Positions 15,893-24,580 of a stretch of 34,339 nucleotides of DNA are shown here, piece after piece. The DNA comes from CAYVQZ01 sp964453435 (GTDB taxonomy: Bacteria > Abyssobacteria > SURF-5): contig CAYVQZ010000056.1 in NCBI GenBank assembly GCA_964453435.1, forward strand, positions 1-34,339. The letters run 5' to 3'. How positions within the stretch are numbered: the first letter of the stretch is position 1; every line of letters starts with the position of its first letter. The translations under genes were made by a program, and so were the position numbers. The notes under the pieces were generated by a model. The model worked only from the letters and a program-made list of their open reading frames with translations. It searched no databases and was not told the origin of the DNA.

Positions 15893-18370
15893 ATGGCACA
15901 GGCTACTGCAACGTGTGTCCCGGTTCTGTCACCCCAGGAAACACGGATAGAGTCGGGACAGAGGCTCGGGCTTGTCAGCGAGGAGGCCCGCGAGAAACGG
16001 GCGCGCATTCACAGGATGTTAGCCGGTTTCAGGGACAAGCCAATCCGCATCAATCTTGAAAGGGCCCGCCTGCTCACCGAATCGTTTCGGGAAACCGAAG
16101 GCCAGCCGGTTGTCCTGAGATGGGGAAAGGCGATGGCCCATATTCTGAAGAACATATCGATTCACATAGACGATGACGAGTTGATTGTGGGAAGCGCCGG
16201 CCCACCGGGGCGTTACGCCGTGTTCTTTCCCGAGCTCGAGGAGAAATTCTTTTCGCAGGAAGTTCGGCCAAGCGAACCGGGCGAGACTCTGGTTCTGACC
16301 GAGGATGACGTCAGAGTGATAAACGAGGAGCTGCGGCCGTACTGGGAGGGGAAGCAGTTTCACAACGCGTTCATCAATGCGCTTCCCGAAGACACACGGC
16401 GCCTTGTGGAACTTTATTGCGTCGTTACTCCGACTGCGACGGCACGCTCCAGCCTGGCATGGAACCACGACTACGAAAAGGTGTTGAAGCGAGGAATCAA
16501 GGGGATAAAGCAGGAAGCAGAGGAGAAGCTGGCCTCGCTCGACCGGGTCAACCCGAGGGACAGGATGGAGAAGGAGCCGTTCCTGAAGGCAGTGGTTTTG
16601 GTGTGCGATGCGATTGTCGAGTTTGCGAACAGATATGCCAAACTGGCGCGCCGCATGGCCGAGCAGGAAGCCGACCCTCGGAGAAAGAAGGAATTGTTGG
16701 AGATCGCCGATGTGTGCGAGCGAGTTCCGGAAAACCCGGCCAGGACCTTCCGCGAAGCCGTGCAGTCGCAGTGGTTCATCCAGACTGTCTCGCGACTCGA
16801 GCAGCGTATCGGGGGAACCGTCGGCAACGGAAGAATCGACCAGTATTTCCACCCCTACTACAAGAAGGACATCGAAGAGGGCCGCATCACGAAGGACGAG
16901 GCGCTCGAGCTGCTGGAATGCATGTGGATCGGCATGGGCAGAAATGTCGAAATCTACACTACCCCGGGCACCTTTTCTTTTACCGACGGATACGCTCACT
17001 GGGAAGCGACCACCATCGGCGGCGTCGACAAGGATGGAAAGGACGCCACGAACGAGTTTTCCTACCTGATGCTCGAGTCCAAGAAGGAATTTCCACTGAA
17101 CTATCCCGACCTCGCGGCGCGAATACATGCGGGGACACCGGAACCGTTTCTCCATGCGATCGCCGAAACAATCAAGGAGGGCGCCGGCTTTCCGAAGCTT
17201 TTCTTCGATGAGGAGATTATTCCTCTATTTCTCGCGAAAGGCGCGGAAGTCGCGGAGGCCAACGACTACTGCATCTGCGGCTGCACCGAAGCGAAGATGC
17301 TGAACCGTGACGCGGTGACTACCGGTTGCGCCTGGACGAATCTGGGCGCGATTGTCGAGATGACGCTGAACGACGGGAAACTCAAGCTGTTCGGTGACCA
17401 GCAGACCGGGCCGAACACCGGCGACCCCAGAACCTTTCGGTCATATGACGAGCTCTGGAGCGCGTTTTGCCGGCAGGGCGAGAACGTCATGAGACACACG
17501 TTCACCCAGCAGTACGTCGCCGATACGCTGAAATCGAATTTCATCGCGGCCCCAATGTCGTCGATGCTGCACGATCTGTGCATGAAAGAATGTATGGACA
17601 TGCATTCCGGCCCGATACCGGGCGCTCTGTACCTGGGCTTTATCGACACGCTCGGTTTCGGCACCACCATCGATTCGCTTGCCACCATCAAGAAACTCGT
17701 TTTCGACGACAAGAAGCTGACGATGGGGGAACTCCTCGAGGCGCTGGACTGCAACTTCGAGGGCAAGGAAGCTGTCCGTCAGATGTGTCTTAACGCGCCG
17801 AAATACGGCAATAACGACCCGTATGCCGATTCCATCGGGCGCGATATCGAGGAGTTCTTCGTGAAACTGACGAGGAAATATAAGTCCGCCTTCGGCGGCG
17901 AGCTGGATATCCGGTATGTCACGATCACGGCCCATGTGCCGTTCGGGGCGGTGTTGGGAGCGACGCCCGACGGAAGAAAAGCCGGTGAGCCGATTGCGGA
18001 AGGGGTGAGTCCGTCGCAGGGCGCCGACCGGAAGGGTCCGACCGCAAGCCTTGTTTCGATTGCCAAGACCAAAGCGTCCGGTTACAAGGAGCGCGCCGCG
18101 CGGTTGCTCAATATGAAACTGACGCCGTCAGCCGTTTCGGACGCCGAGGGAACAAAAAAACTGATGTCGCTGATTCGGGCCGCATGCGACCTGAAGATGT
18201 GGCATCTGCAGTTCAATATCATCAACAGGGATACATTGCTTGCGGCCCAGAAGAACCCCGAGAAGTACCGGGACCTGTTGGTTCGCGTCGCGGGCTACAG
18301 CGCGTATTTCGTGGACCTCACGCCGCAGCTCCAGGACGAGATCATCAAAAGAACCGAGCACAGTTTCTGA
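15893..18370 (+). CDS. Glycyl radical enzyme (PFL/glycerol-dehydratase family), substrate unassigned
   Basis: A complete 825-residue glycyl radical enzyme, oxygen sensitive and cytoplasmic. The C-terminal loop RVAGYSAYFVDL places the radical on Gly801. The thiyl site is DYCICGCTEAKM: by analogy with GC-x-E in glycerol and choline enzymes, Cys464 forms the thiyl radical and Glu466 is the base. The Cys460/462/464 run and the TEAKM that follows are unusual. DIEEGRITKDEALELLECMW and DGKDATNEFSYLMLE are family landmarks of the 10-stranded barrel. AGGGAGGT precedes the ATG. The family includes decarboxylases, dehydratases, C-S and C-N lyases and fumarate-adding enzymes. No microcompartment or small-subunit gene is nearby, which argues against CutC-type and hydroxyphenylacetate decarboxylase-type systems. 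Confidence 0.9.
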   Translation: MAQATATCVPVLSPQETRIESGQRLGLVSEEAREKRARIHRMLAGFRDKPIRINLERARLLTESFRETEGQPVVLRWGKAMAHILKNISIHIDDDELIVGSAGPPGRYAVFFPELEEKFFSQEVRPSEPGETLVLTEDDVRVINEELRPYWEGKQFHNAFINALPEDTRRLVELYCVVTPTATARSSLAWNHDYEKVLKRGIKGIKQEAEEKLASLDRVNPRDRMEKEPFLKAVVLVCDAIVEFANRYAKLARRMAEQEADPRRKKELLEIADVCERVPENPARTFREAVQSQWFIQTVSRLEQRIGGTVGNGRIDQYFHPYYKKDIEEGRITKDEALELLECMWIGMGRNVEIYTTPGTFSFTDGYAHWEATTIGGVDKDGKDATNEFSYLMLESKKEFPLNYPDLAARIHAGTPEPFLHAIAETIKEGAGFPKLFFDEEIIPLFLAKGAEVAEANDYCICGCTEAKMLNRDAVTTGCAWTNLGAIVEMTLNDGKLKLFGDQQTGPNTGDPRTFRSYDELWSAFCRQGENVMRHTFTQQYVADTLKSNFIAAPMSSMLHDLCMKECMDMHSGPIPGALYLGFIDTLGFGTTIDSLATIKKLVFDDKKLTMGELLEALDCNFEGKEAVRQMCLNAPKYGNNDPYADSIGRDIEEFFVKLTRKYKSAFGGELDIRYVTITAHVPFGAVLGATPDGRKAGEPIAEGVSPSQGADRKGPTASLVSIAKTKASGYKERAARLLNMKLTPSAVSDAEGTKKLMSLIRAACDLKMWHLQFNIINRDTLLAAQKNPEKYRDLLVRVAGYSAYFVDLTPQLQDEIIKRTEHSF

Positions 18371-18438
18371 AATGTCATCGGAATAGACATGGCAGAGGCG
18401 CGTGATTCCGTGCCCCGCCAAAGTTGTTGTGCAAAAAT

Positions 18439-19380
18439 ATGATGAATCAGCGTAAAAACGACGACGGCCGAGGCCTGGTCTTTAATATTCAGAAGTTCTC
18501 CTTGCACGATGGTTCAGGCATCAGGACGCTTGTTTTTCTGAAAGGGTGCCCACTGACTTGCGAATGGTGTTCGAACCCCGAAGGGCAGTCGTACTCGAGG
18601 CAGCTCGCGTTCAATGAGAACAAATGCATAGGAACCATCGAATGCGGCATATGCATCAAAGCCTGCGATCGGACCGCAATCAAGAAAACCGGTGCGGGAA
18701 AAATTGAAATCGACAGACTCCTCTGCGATGACTGCGGCGAGTGCGTGGATGCATGCCCCTCGAAAGCGCTCGAATTGTTCGGCAAACACATGACGGTCGA
18801 CGAGGTCATCAGTATAGGAGAGGAAGACAGCAGTTTTTACGCGCGTTCCGGCGGAGGACTGACTTTGAGTGGAGGAGAACCGCTCTCGCAGCCGACGTTT
18901 GTCGTGGAACTGCTCAAGAGGGCACAGAGCCGCGGCATCGACACCGCTTTGGAGACCTCCGGCCTCTGTGCATGGGAGGACCTGGAAGCCGCCTGTCACC
19001 ACACAAATGAGGTGTTCTATGACATTAAATCCGTGAACCCTCACAAGCACAGGTCTCACGCCGGCGTTGGCAACGCGGTCATTCTGGAAAATTTTCAGAA
19101 GTTGTGCGCCGCGTTCCCCGACCTCCCCATAACCGTTCGCACCCCTGTGATTCCCGGCTTCAACGACTCGCCGGAGGATATCAGGGAAATTGCTCTTTTT
19201 CTTAAGAAAGCAAGCGCTTCGGTCACCTATGAACTGCTGGCGTATCACCGCTTCGGAGAGCCCAAATACGGGCAGTTGGGAAAGGCGTATGCGCTCGAGC
19301 ACATCGAGCCTCCCGGCAAGGAACATATGGAGAGGCTCAGACGCGTCGTAGATGAGCACATTCTCGAGCGATGTTCATAG
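18439..19380 (+). CDS. Glycyl radical enzyme activase (radical SAM, with two extra [4Fe-4S] motifs)
   Basis: The radical SAM motif GCPLTCEWCSNPE (C-x3-C-x2-C) lies near the N-terminus after KFSLHDGSGIRT, as in pyruvate formate-lyase activating enzymes. An inserted ferredoxin-like segment has two more motifs (CIGTIECGICIKAC and CDDCGECVDACP), the pattern of glycerol dehydratase, benzylsuccinate synthase and choline lyase activases. GGGLTLSGGEPLSQP binds S-adenosylmethionine. It would abstract the Gly801 hydrogen of the upstream enzyme. A TTG at 18424 keeps the frame open, but the paired ATGs at 18439 and 18442 are more likely starts; no clear ribosome binding site helps choose. Confidence 0.92.
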   Translation: MMNQRKNDDGRGLVFNIQKFSLHDGSGIRTLVFLKGCPLTCEWCSNPEGQSYSRQLAFNENKCIGTIECGICIKACDRTAIKKTGAGKIEIDRLLCDDCGECVDACPSKALELFGKHMTVDEVISIGEEDSSFYARSGGGLTLSGGEPLSQPTFVVELLKRAQSRGIDTALETSGLCAWEDLEAACHHTNEVFYDIKSVNPHKHRSHAGVGNAVILENFQKLCAAFPDLPITVRTPVIPGFNDSPEDIREIALFLKKASASVTYELLAYHRFGEPKYGQLGKAYALEHIEPPGKEHMERLRRVVDEHILERCS

Positions 19381-19796
19381 AGGACCACGGTTTCATTGAA
19401 AGTAAGGAGAAAAACCCATTTGAGGTGTTATCAGGACAAATTTGGCCGATCACAAGCTTTCCCGAGGAGAACCAAGCCCTCAGATTGCAGAAAACGACCT
19501 TATAACTTATAGATTGTAGAAAAGCAATATGCCATGTCCTTCTACCGAGAACGCTTCCGGCCTCCGGCTTATGTCGGACATATAGTATTGGCGTATGCCG
19601 GAGAAATTTTTGAGAGCGTTTTCTTATCTCCCAGCGAAACTCGAAGAGGAACCCGAAAATCAAGAGGCTTGTGTGGTCGGCACTTCGTGGGGGAGGTTTC
19701 AGTTGTTCAAAATGAGTTAGATTGATTCATATTTGTACGTATTTATGCGGTCCGCTTCAGCGGAACACGAGGTGACGTTGGGTTGCGCCGGTTGGG

Positions 19797-19812
19797 TGGC
19801 ACGCTAGTTGCA
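19797..19812 (+). promoter_or_regulatory. Sigma-54 (RpoN) promoter for the PilZ gene
   Basis: TGGCACG-CTAG-TTGCA matches the sigma-54 consensus at every conserved base, with GG (-24) and GC (-12) exactly ten bases apart. The start would be near 19822, about 88 nt before the PilZ ATG. An enhancer-binding activator is needed; the NtrC-like protein at 3.8-5.2 kb is one candidate. Confidence 0.85.
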
Positions 19813-19828
19813 CCCTTTTCAAGACGGA

Positions 19829-19847
19829 GGTTTTACCGGGTAAAACC
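19829..19847 (+). promoter_or_regulatory. Leader hairpin in the PilZ mRNA
   Basis: GGTTTTAC-CGG-GTAAAACC forms a perfect 8-bp stem with a 3-nt loop a few bases after the expected transcription start. Direct AAGACGG copies flank it (19821-19827 and 19849-19855). It could protect the 5' end or be a binding site. Confidence 0.6.
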
Positions 19848-19909
19848 GAAGACGGCATGCGGGAAGCAAACCTGTTGTCATTTTCGCGAACAGTAAAGGA
19901 ATACTTCGC

Positions 19910-20302
19910 ATGAAGGATTTTGACAAACGGAAGCACCCGCGTATGAAAAGGAATTTTTTTGCAGTGTTCAGGCGGCTCTTCCGTCGAGGAGAGCCGTCGC
20001 TTCCCCAGGTCGGATACGTGCGGGATGTTTCAGAGAAGGGACTTTACTTTTACACACAGGACCCGCCCGACCCGCAAGAGCGCATCTTGTTGAGCATGTA
20101 CCCGAAGGGGAGCCTGTTCGGCGAAAAAGAGGTATACAAAGTCGAAACATTCGCGAAAGTTATACGAGTAGAGCATCCTCAAAGTCCGTTTCCGTCAACC
20201 GATTTCTGCGGCGTGGCTGTTCGTTTCGCAAACGAGCCGGTTGTGGTCCTTGACGAACCGGAGCCACATGTTGCGCCGCAGGCTGGTATCTGTTGGCTGT
20301 AA
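19910..20302 (+). CDS. PilZ domain protein under sigma-54 control
   Basis: A 130-residue PilZ protein. KRKHPRMKRNFFAVFR contains the RxxxR c-di-GMP clamp, and RDVSEKGLYFYT is the D-x-S-x-x-G partner motif on the barrel. Later strands include VETFAKVIRVE and DFCGVAVRFANEP. The Pro-rich tail has no known domain, so this is a small receptor that acts through protein contacts. No strong ribosome binding site is visible (AGTAAAGGAATA before the ATG is the best). It appears monocistronic: the next gene has its own promoter 330 nt on. Confidence 0.85.
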   Translation: MKDFDKRKHPRMKRNFFAVFRRLFRRGEPSLPQVGYVRDVSEKGLYFYTQDPPDPQERILLSMYPKGSLFGEKEVYKVETFAKVIRVEHPQSPFPSTDFCGVAVRFANEPVVVLDEPEPHVAPQAGICWL

Positions 20303-20628
20303 CCCTGATTGCTGTTGAGCCGACAGAAGCTCCTTTCCCACATACCCGCACGATCATCCCGCAATCCTGAGCCTGTCAGTAACTTTTTCTTTTTCCAGCT
20401 TGCGTGGCGCGATATCCTCCAAGAAATATTTTAGCCCAAGAGTGTTGAATTTGCCCCAGGTTTGCCGGTTCGCGCTCCGGGGACAACCAGGCTGACGTTT
20501 ATCCTCGGCCCGGTGGTTTTCGTTTCCTATTTTTTTTGAGTTCTCGGGGCATTCGAGATACAATACTCGCACAGAAAGGACAGAAAAGCTCAACAACCAT
20601 TTTTGAACCTCTTTGAGGGAATGCGCCT
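20303..20628. other. Gap between PilZ gene and phnW
   Basis: The gap carries an imperfect stem (ACCAGGC near 20488 with GCCCGGT near 20508) followed by a T-rich tract at 20530-20537, a weak terminator candidate, and then the phnW promoter. Nothing else is seen. Confidence 0.4.
20536..20564 (+). promoter_or_regulatory. Sigma-70 promoter for phnW-phnX
   Basis: TTGAGT (20536-20541) and TACAAT (20559-20564) are 17 nt apart. The start would lie near 20571, giving a leader of about 58 nt that ends in a GAGGGA ribosome binding site. Confidence 0.55.
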
Positions 20629-21777
20629 ATGTCCAACGATATAAGAAAGACCTCATCCCCTCCCAAAGACAAGCGCCTGTTCACTCCCGGCCCGTTGACC
20701 ACGAGCGCGACAGTCAAGCAGGCGATGCTTCGAGACCTCGGCTCGCGGGATTTCGAGTTTATCGAGATAGTGAAGGACATTCGTCGTCGGCTTGTCGAGC
20801 TCGGCGGCGAAACAGGAAACGCCTATACGGCGATTCCCCTCCAGGGCAGCGGCACATACGCATTGGAGGCCGTCGTTTCATCGGCTATTCCGGACGACAA
20901 GAGACTCATGGTCGCTGTGAACGGCGTGTATGGCAAACGCCTGGTTCACATTGCGAAAATACACGACATCAGCGCCTCATTTATCGAATATCCCGAAGAC
21001 CAACCCGTGAACCCCGGGGATGTAGCCGCAATACTGGATGACGATCCCGACCTCAGCCTCGTGGCGGTCTGCCACTGCGAGACCACCACCGGGATTATCA
21101 ACCCGATAAGAGAAATCGGGGCTGTTGTCAAAAAAGCAAAAAGGTTGTTCTTTGTCGATGCTATGAGCAGTTTCGGCGCGATTCCGATACATCTCCGCGA
21201 GTTCGGCATAGACTATCTTGTTTCTTCGGCCAACAAATGCATCGAGGGCGTGCCGGGATTCAGCTTCGTGATAGCCCGACGAAGGCCGCTGCTCTCAACC
21301 CGGGGATTTGCCCGGAGCGTAAGCCTTGACCTGTTTGAGCAGTACAAGGGTCTGGAGAAGAACGGTCAGTTCCGTTTCACGCCGCCGACGCACGCGCTGC
21401 TCGCATTTCATCGCGCGCTGATTGAGCTTGAGGAAGAGGGAGGCGTTGAAGGACGAGCGGCCCGCTACAGAAAGAATCATGAGACCCTCGTCACGGGGAT
21501 GAGAGAATTGGGATTCAGGGAATATCTCGCTTCCGAGCACCAGGGATACATCATCACATCGTTTTATTATCCCAAGCATCCGCGCTTCGATTTTGACGAA
21601 TTCTACCGCAGGCTCAACGAGCGCGGCCATGTGATTTATCCCGGCAAGGTCGGCAGAGCCAAATGCTTCAGGATAGGGAGCATCGGCCGAATCTTTCAGA
21701 GCGATATTCTCGAGCTGCTCGACGCCATCAGGCGCGTGCTGGCCGAAATGGGTGTAACCGTCGATAAGGAGACTTAA
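20629..21777 (+). CDS. phnW: 2-aminoethylphosphonate--pyruvate transaminase
   Basis: The 382-residue protein has the PhnW opening (RLFTPGPLTTSATVKQAML) with DLGSRDFEF after it, PLQGSGTYALEAVVSS, CHCETTTGIINPI, the PLP-carboxylate segment VDAMSSFGA, and the Schiff-base Lys203 in SSANKCIEGVPGF. PhnW moves the amino group of 2-aminoethylphosphonate to pyruvate, giving phosphonoacetaldehyde and alanine. The next gene, phnX, starts directly after its stop codon and would use that product. GAGGGA lies ahead of the ATG. The main alternative, serine-glyoxylate type aminotransferase, is unlikely given the phnX neighbour. Confidence 0.92.
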   Translation: MSNDIRKTSSPPKDKRLFTPGPLTTSATVKQAMLRDLGSRDFEFIEIVKDIRRRLVELGGETGNAYTAIPLQGSGTYALEAVVSSAIPDDKRLMVAVNGVYGKRLVHIAKIHDISASFIEYPEDQPVNPGDVAAILDDDPDLSLVAVCHCETTTGIINPIREIGAVVKKAKRLFFVDAMSSFGAIPIHLREFGIDYLVSSANKCIEGVPGFSFVIARRRPLLSTRGFARSVSLDLFEQYKGLEKNGQFRFTPPTHALLAFHRALIELEEEGGVEGRAARYRKNHETLVTGMRELGFREYLASEHQGYIITSFYYPKHPRFDFDEFYRRLNERGHVIYPGKVGRAKCFRIGSIGRIFQSDILELLDAIRRVLAEMGVTVDKET

Positions 21778-22608
21778 ATGAAATTTTCAACTTGCCGCCG
21801 ATATGAGGGACCTGTCAAAGCCGGCATCGTCGACTGCGCGGGAACGATTGTCGATTACGGAAGCTGCGCGCCGGCCGGCGCGTTCGTCGAGCTTTTCGGC
21901 CGACACGGAGTCAGTGTGAGTCTCGAGCAGGCCCGCGGCCCAATGGGAAAGGAGAAGAAGGACCATATCAGGGCGCTCGGCCGGCTTCCCGAGGTGACGG
22001 AGCAGTGGCGAAGGCTTCAAGGACGGGAGTTGACCGAAGAGGACATCGACGTTCTCTACGACGAATTCATCCCGCTTCAACTGCAGGCGCTTCCCCGGTA
22101 CGGCGAACTGATACCCGGGACTCTCGAATTTCTTGCAGCCATGAAAGCTCGCGAAATCAAGGTCGGCGCCACTACCGGGTACAATCGCGAGATGACAGCC
22201 CTTGTTTTACAAAAAGTCCGCGAACAGAAATTCGTCTCCGACGCGGCTGTTTGCGCGGCGGACGTGGCGGCCGGACGCCCCGCGCCGTGGATGATCTTCC
22301 GATGCATGGAGCTGTTGGACGCGTATCCGCCCGAGTCAATAGTAAAAATCGGCGACACGATTCCGGATATCGAGGCAGGGCTGAATGCAGGCGTGTGGAC
22401 GATTGGCGTCACGAAAACGGGCAACATGCTTGGCCTGAACCGGGGAGAAGTCAAAGCAATGGACGATGAGACGCTCGAAAGAATGCTCCTGGCAGCCGCC
22501 ACGTCCATGCAACAAGCCGGCGCGCATTACGCCGTTCCGTCCATCGGGGACTGTATCGCGGTGATTGACGAAATAGGAGGCCGTCTCCGGAACGGGGAGA
22601 GACCTTGA
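21778..22608 (+). CDS. phnX: Phosphonoacetaldehyde hydrolase
   Basis: A 276-residue HAD enzyme that cleaves the C-P bond of phosphonoacetaldehyde to acetaldehyde and phosphate. Nucleophile Asp19 sits in IVDCAGTIVDYGS, the PhnX-specific D-x-AGT form in which Ala replaces the usual second Asp. The Schiff-base lysine is Lys60 in GPMGKEKKDHIRAL. TTGYNREM is HAD motif II, and KIGDTIPDIEAGLNAG carries the motif IV acidic residues. Cys20 replaces the more common Trp. The gene abuts phnW with no gap, so the pair is translationally coupled. No phosphonate transporter is in the window. Confidence 0.92.
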   Translation: MKFSTCRRYEGPVKAGIVDCAGTIVDYGSCAPAGAFVELFGRHGVSVSLEQARGPMGKEKKDHIRALGRLPEVTEQWRRLQGRELTEEDIDVLYDEFIPLQLQALPRYGELIPGTLEFLAAMKAREIKVGATTGYNREMTALVLQKVREQKFVSDAAVCAADVAAGRPAPWMIFRCMELLDAYPPESIVKIGDTIPDIEAGLNAGVWTIGVTKTGNMLGLNRGEVKAMDDETLERMLLAAATSMQQAGAHYAVPSIGDCIAVIDEIGGRLRNGERP

Positions 22609-22696
22609 CGGTGGACTGTGGAGAGTTTTATTCGCATTATGTCTTATGAAGGTCGTTAATCCGGTTCCCGGAATTGAATAACAGGAGCGGACGCGA

Positions 22697-23062
22697 ATGA
22701 GCGAAAAGAGATTCATCGTGCAGTTGGGTATGGGGGTTGACCTGCATGGACAGGATTCTACTCAGGCGGCGCGCCGTGCGGTCCGAAACGCAATCTCGAA
22801 CAATTGCCTGTGCGGGCTCTTCGAGATCGTCGACATGAAGAATCCCCAAGAAGAGATGTTCGTTCATGTGGTGGTCGCCTGCCCGAAACCGGAGCAGGTA
22901 GACACCGAAGCCGTACTGGCGGAACTCCCGTTTGGTATCAAGACAATCGAGGTGAAGCAAGGCGGAATGATGTCACCGGGATTGTTCATTCCGCAGTTGG
23001 GTGACGAAACTGAGGAAGCCCTCGTTGCGAACGCCTCGGTGACCGTGTCCGTCAGGGCATAA
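22697..23062 (+). CDS. Lin0512 family protein
   Basis: The 121-residue sequence fits the conserved Lin0512 family: FIVQLGMGVDLHGQDSTQAA at the start, RAVRNAISNNCLCG in the middle and an EVKQGGMM ... LGDETEEALVANASVTVSV C-terminal part. Members are small one-domain proteins; the function is not known to me. AGGAGCG precedes the ATG. It lies 88 nt after phnX on the same strand and may share that transcript, but no functional tie to phosphonates is established. Confidence 0.8.
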   Translation: MSEKRFIVQLGMGVDLHGQDSTQAARRAVRNAISNNCLCGLFEIVDMKNPQEEMFVHVVVACPKPEQVDTEAVLAELPFGIKTIEVKQGGMMSPGLFIPQLGDETEEALVANASVTVSVRA

Positions 23063-23075
23063 TCGCATCCCGTGG

Positions 23076-24140
23076 TCAGAGGAGCACGGTCGTGATGTTT
23101 ATCCGGTCGAGGCTCGCGACGCCCAATCCTCTCTCCGCAGCCGATGCAAGCTGGCGCGGGTATCGGCCCGATTCTGCAAGCCTCGGCATTCCGACTTCGG
23201 TTCGTCGGTCTTCGATGATTCGTGTACCCACCGTATCAAGCGCGACGGGATCGGTGCTGATAATCATCCCCGAGTAGCGCCATGCGAACGCGGGTTTGTA
23301 GCCGGGTCCTCCATTGCAGGCGGCACGCGTTGCGTCACACACGATAAGCCTTGTCTTTCCCGCGATCTCGTCGAGAGAGTTCAGGTCGGCGATGTATGGG
23401 TCGCACATGTTGCCATGATGCCGGCCGGGGTTGTGAAATGAGCCGTAATGATTTTTCATCGAGATCGTGACCCCTGCGCCACCGTGGTCTTTGAGAATCG
23501 GAACGTTTATCAGCGCGGTGATTTGCTCCGTGAGAATTTTGCTGAGACGGCCATTGAACTTCCCCTTTGCCGTGGCTTTGTCCTCATATCCGACGGCATC
23601 GGTCCCATAACATCTCACTTCCGCCTTCTCCGTATTTATCGCGTATCCGGCATTGACCAGTTCGCGGTTGGTCCGGTCCCAGATGATAATGTTCTCCTTC
23701 GGGACAGGGACCTTCTGCAACTCGGAGACTATGGCCGCGACCACTTCGGGATGCGTGGACAGGTTGCGGCCCGCTATGCAGTTCACCTTGATGCCCACCA
23801 CATCATCCGACTTGAAAAGCTTCCGCCAAGCCGCCGTCGTATCCTTCGTCCCGAACAGGTTCTCCATGCCGGAAACCAGCATCTCCCTTACCTGCCGCTG
23901 TCCCGGATTCTCTCCCTCAGAAAACAGCCTTCCGCTTTTCACCACCACAACCGCGCTCTCTCCGGCCGCCGAAACAGTCTGGTCCGACGCAGCGCCGAGG
24001 ATATGCTCTGCCCGCGATATCCCGGAAGCGGTTACAAGCAGACCGGCCCCCGCGCCCGCGGTGTACGCAAGAAACTTTCTGCGCCCGATTCGCGTCTGAT
24101 TCGCTTGATTGCTGTTGTCGGCAGTTTCTCGTGACTTCAT
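23076..24140 (-). CDS. Tat-exported DUF362 domain protein
   Basis: The 354-residue product starts with a twin-arginine signal (RIGRRKFLAYTAG, Arg20-Arg21, then a hydrophobic Gly/Ala segment), so it is exported folded, probably with a cofactor. The mature part has the DUF362 pattern: DDVVGIKVNCIAGRNLSTHP, IIIWDRTNRELVNAGY, INVPILKDHGGAGVTISMKN and DPVALDTVGTRII. DUF362 proteins are often linked to iron-sulfur and redox loci, with unknown reaction. The open frame continues 33 codons upstream, but GAGGAGC before the ATG at 24140 and the Tat motif fix the start. It converges with the Lin0512 gene. Confidence 0.85.
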   Translation of the reverse strand: MKSRETADNSNQANQTRIGRRKFLAYTAGAGAGLLVTASGISRAEHILGAASDQTVSAAGESAVVVVKSGRLFSEGENPGQRQVREMLVSGMENLFGTKDTTAAWRKLFKSDDVVGIKVNCIAGRNLSTHPEVVAAIVSELQKVPVPKENIIIWDRTNRELVNAGYAINTEKAEVRCYGTDAVGYEDKATAKGKFNGRLSKILTEQITALINVPILKDHGGAGVTISMKNHYGSFHNPGRHHGNMCDPYIADLNSLDEIAGKTRLIVCDATRAACNGGPGYKPAFAWRYSGMIISTDPVALDTVGTRIIEDRRTEVGMPRLAESGRYPRQLASAAERGLGVASLDRINITTVLL

Positions 24141-24580
24141 ATTTCCGGCTCCTCGAAAGATGGTGTTTGCGAAGCTCCAATCTACGCCTTCCATGTTAAA
24201 CCAAACAGTAAGGAAATATCCACACAGAGTGTGTCCCACGAATCATGACCTGGGTTGTTCGCTTCGGAGACAGTGAAACTGTCCGATAATTGCCAAGCGC
24301 AGGGGGACTGTACCCAATTACGGAATCCCCCCCGTCCTTCAGCGTAGGGGACTGTCCCCGAAGCGACCCCTGTCCTCCGTTGAGCGCAGCGAAATCCCGC
24401 GGACTCGCGGGATAGAATCGGGACTGTCCCCTGCGCAGAACACCACCTGGTCGAATTATCGGACACACTTACAGTCCCCTGCGCTTGGTAATCGTGAGAC
24501 GGTCCACACAGCCCCTCCTCGAAATACGGCGCCATTCACGGAGGCGCCGCGGCCGTGATCAAGGGCAATTGCAGAAACAC
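24141..24580. other. Gap mostly filled by repeat copy R4
   Basis: The 440 bases between the DUF362 start and the zinc-ribbon stop hold repeat copy R4 and no credible gene. The 87 bases before R4 must contain the DUF362 promoter; none stands out. Confidence 0.5.
24228..24495. repeat. Dispersed intergenic repeat family, composite copy R4
   Basis: The left end GAGTGTGTCCCACGAATCAT matches the R2 terminus closely, and GGTTGTTCGCTTCGG follows as in R2. The inside is inverted relative to R3 (23 exact bases shared with 7788-7810) and has TAGGGGACTGTCCCCGAAGC and a GCGGGATAGAATCGGGACTG stretch. CGAATTATCGGACACACTT near 24452-24470 matches an R3 word. It looks like two or more family units nested or joined. 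Confidence 0.65.

Larger units (their letters stand above)
19381..19909. other. Gap with sigma-54 promoter and leader hairpin at its right end
   Basis: These 529 bases contain no convincing gene. The left 370 bases have lower GC than the neighbours and a degenerate direct repeat (AGATTGCAGAAAA near 19485 and AGATTGTAGAAAA near 19510). The right part holds an inverted repeat (TCCGCT-TC-AGCGGA, 19751-19764), the sigma-54 promoter and a hairpin, listed separately. Confidence 0.6.

Noticed and set aside
16019..17155. Minus-strand open frame of 378 codons
   Set aside because: Antisense shadow of the glycyl radical enzyme gene.
18514..19359. Minus-strand open frame of 281 codons
   Set aside because: Antisense to the glycyl radical activase, which has intact radical SAM and ferredoxin motifs.
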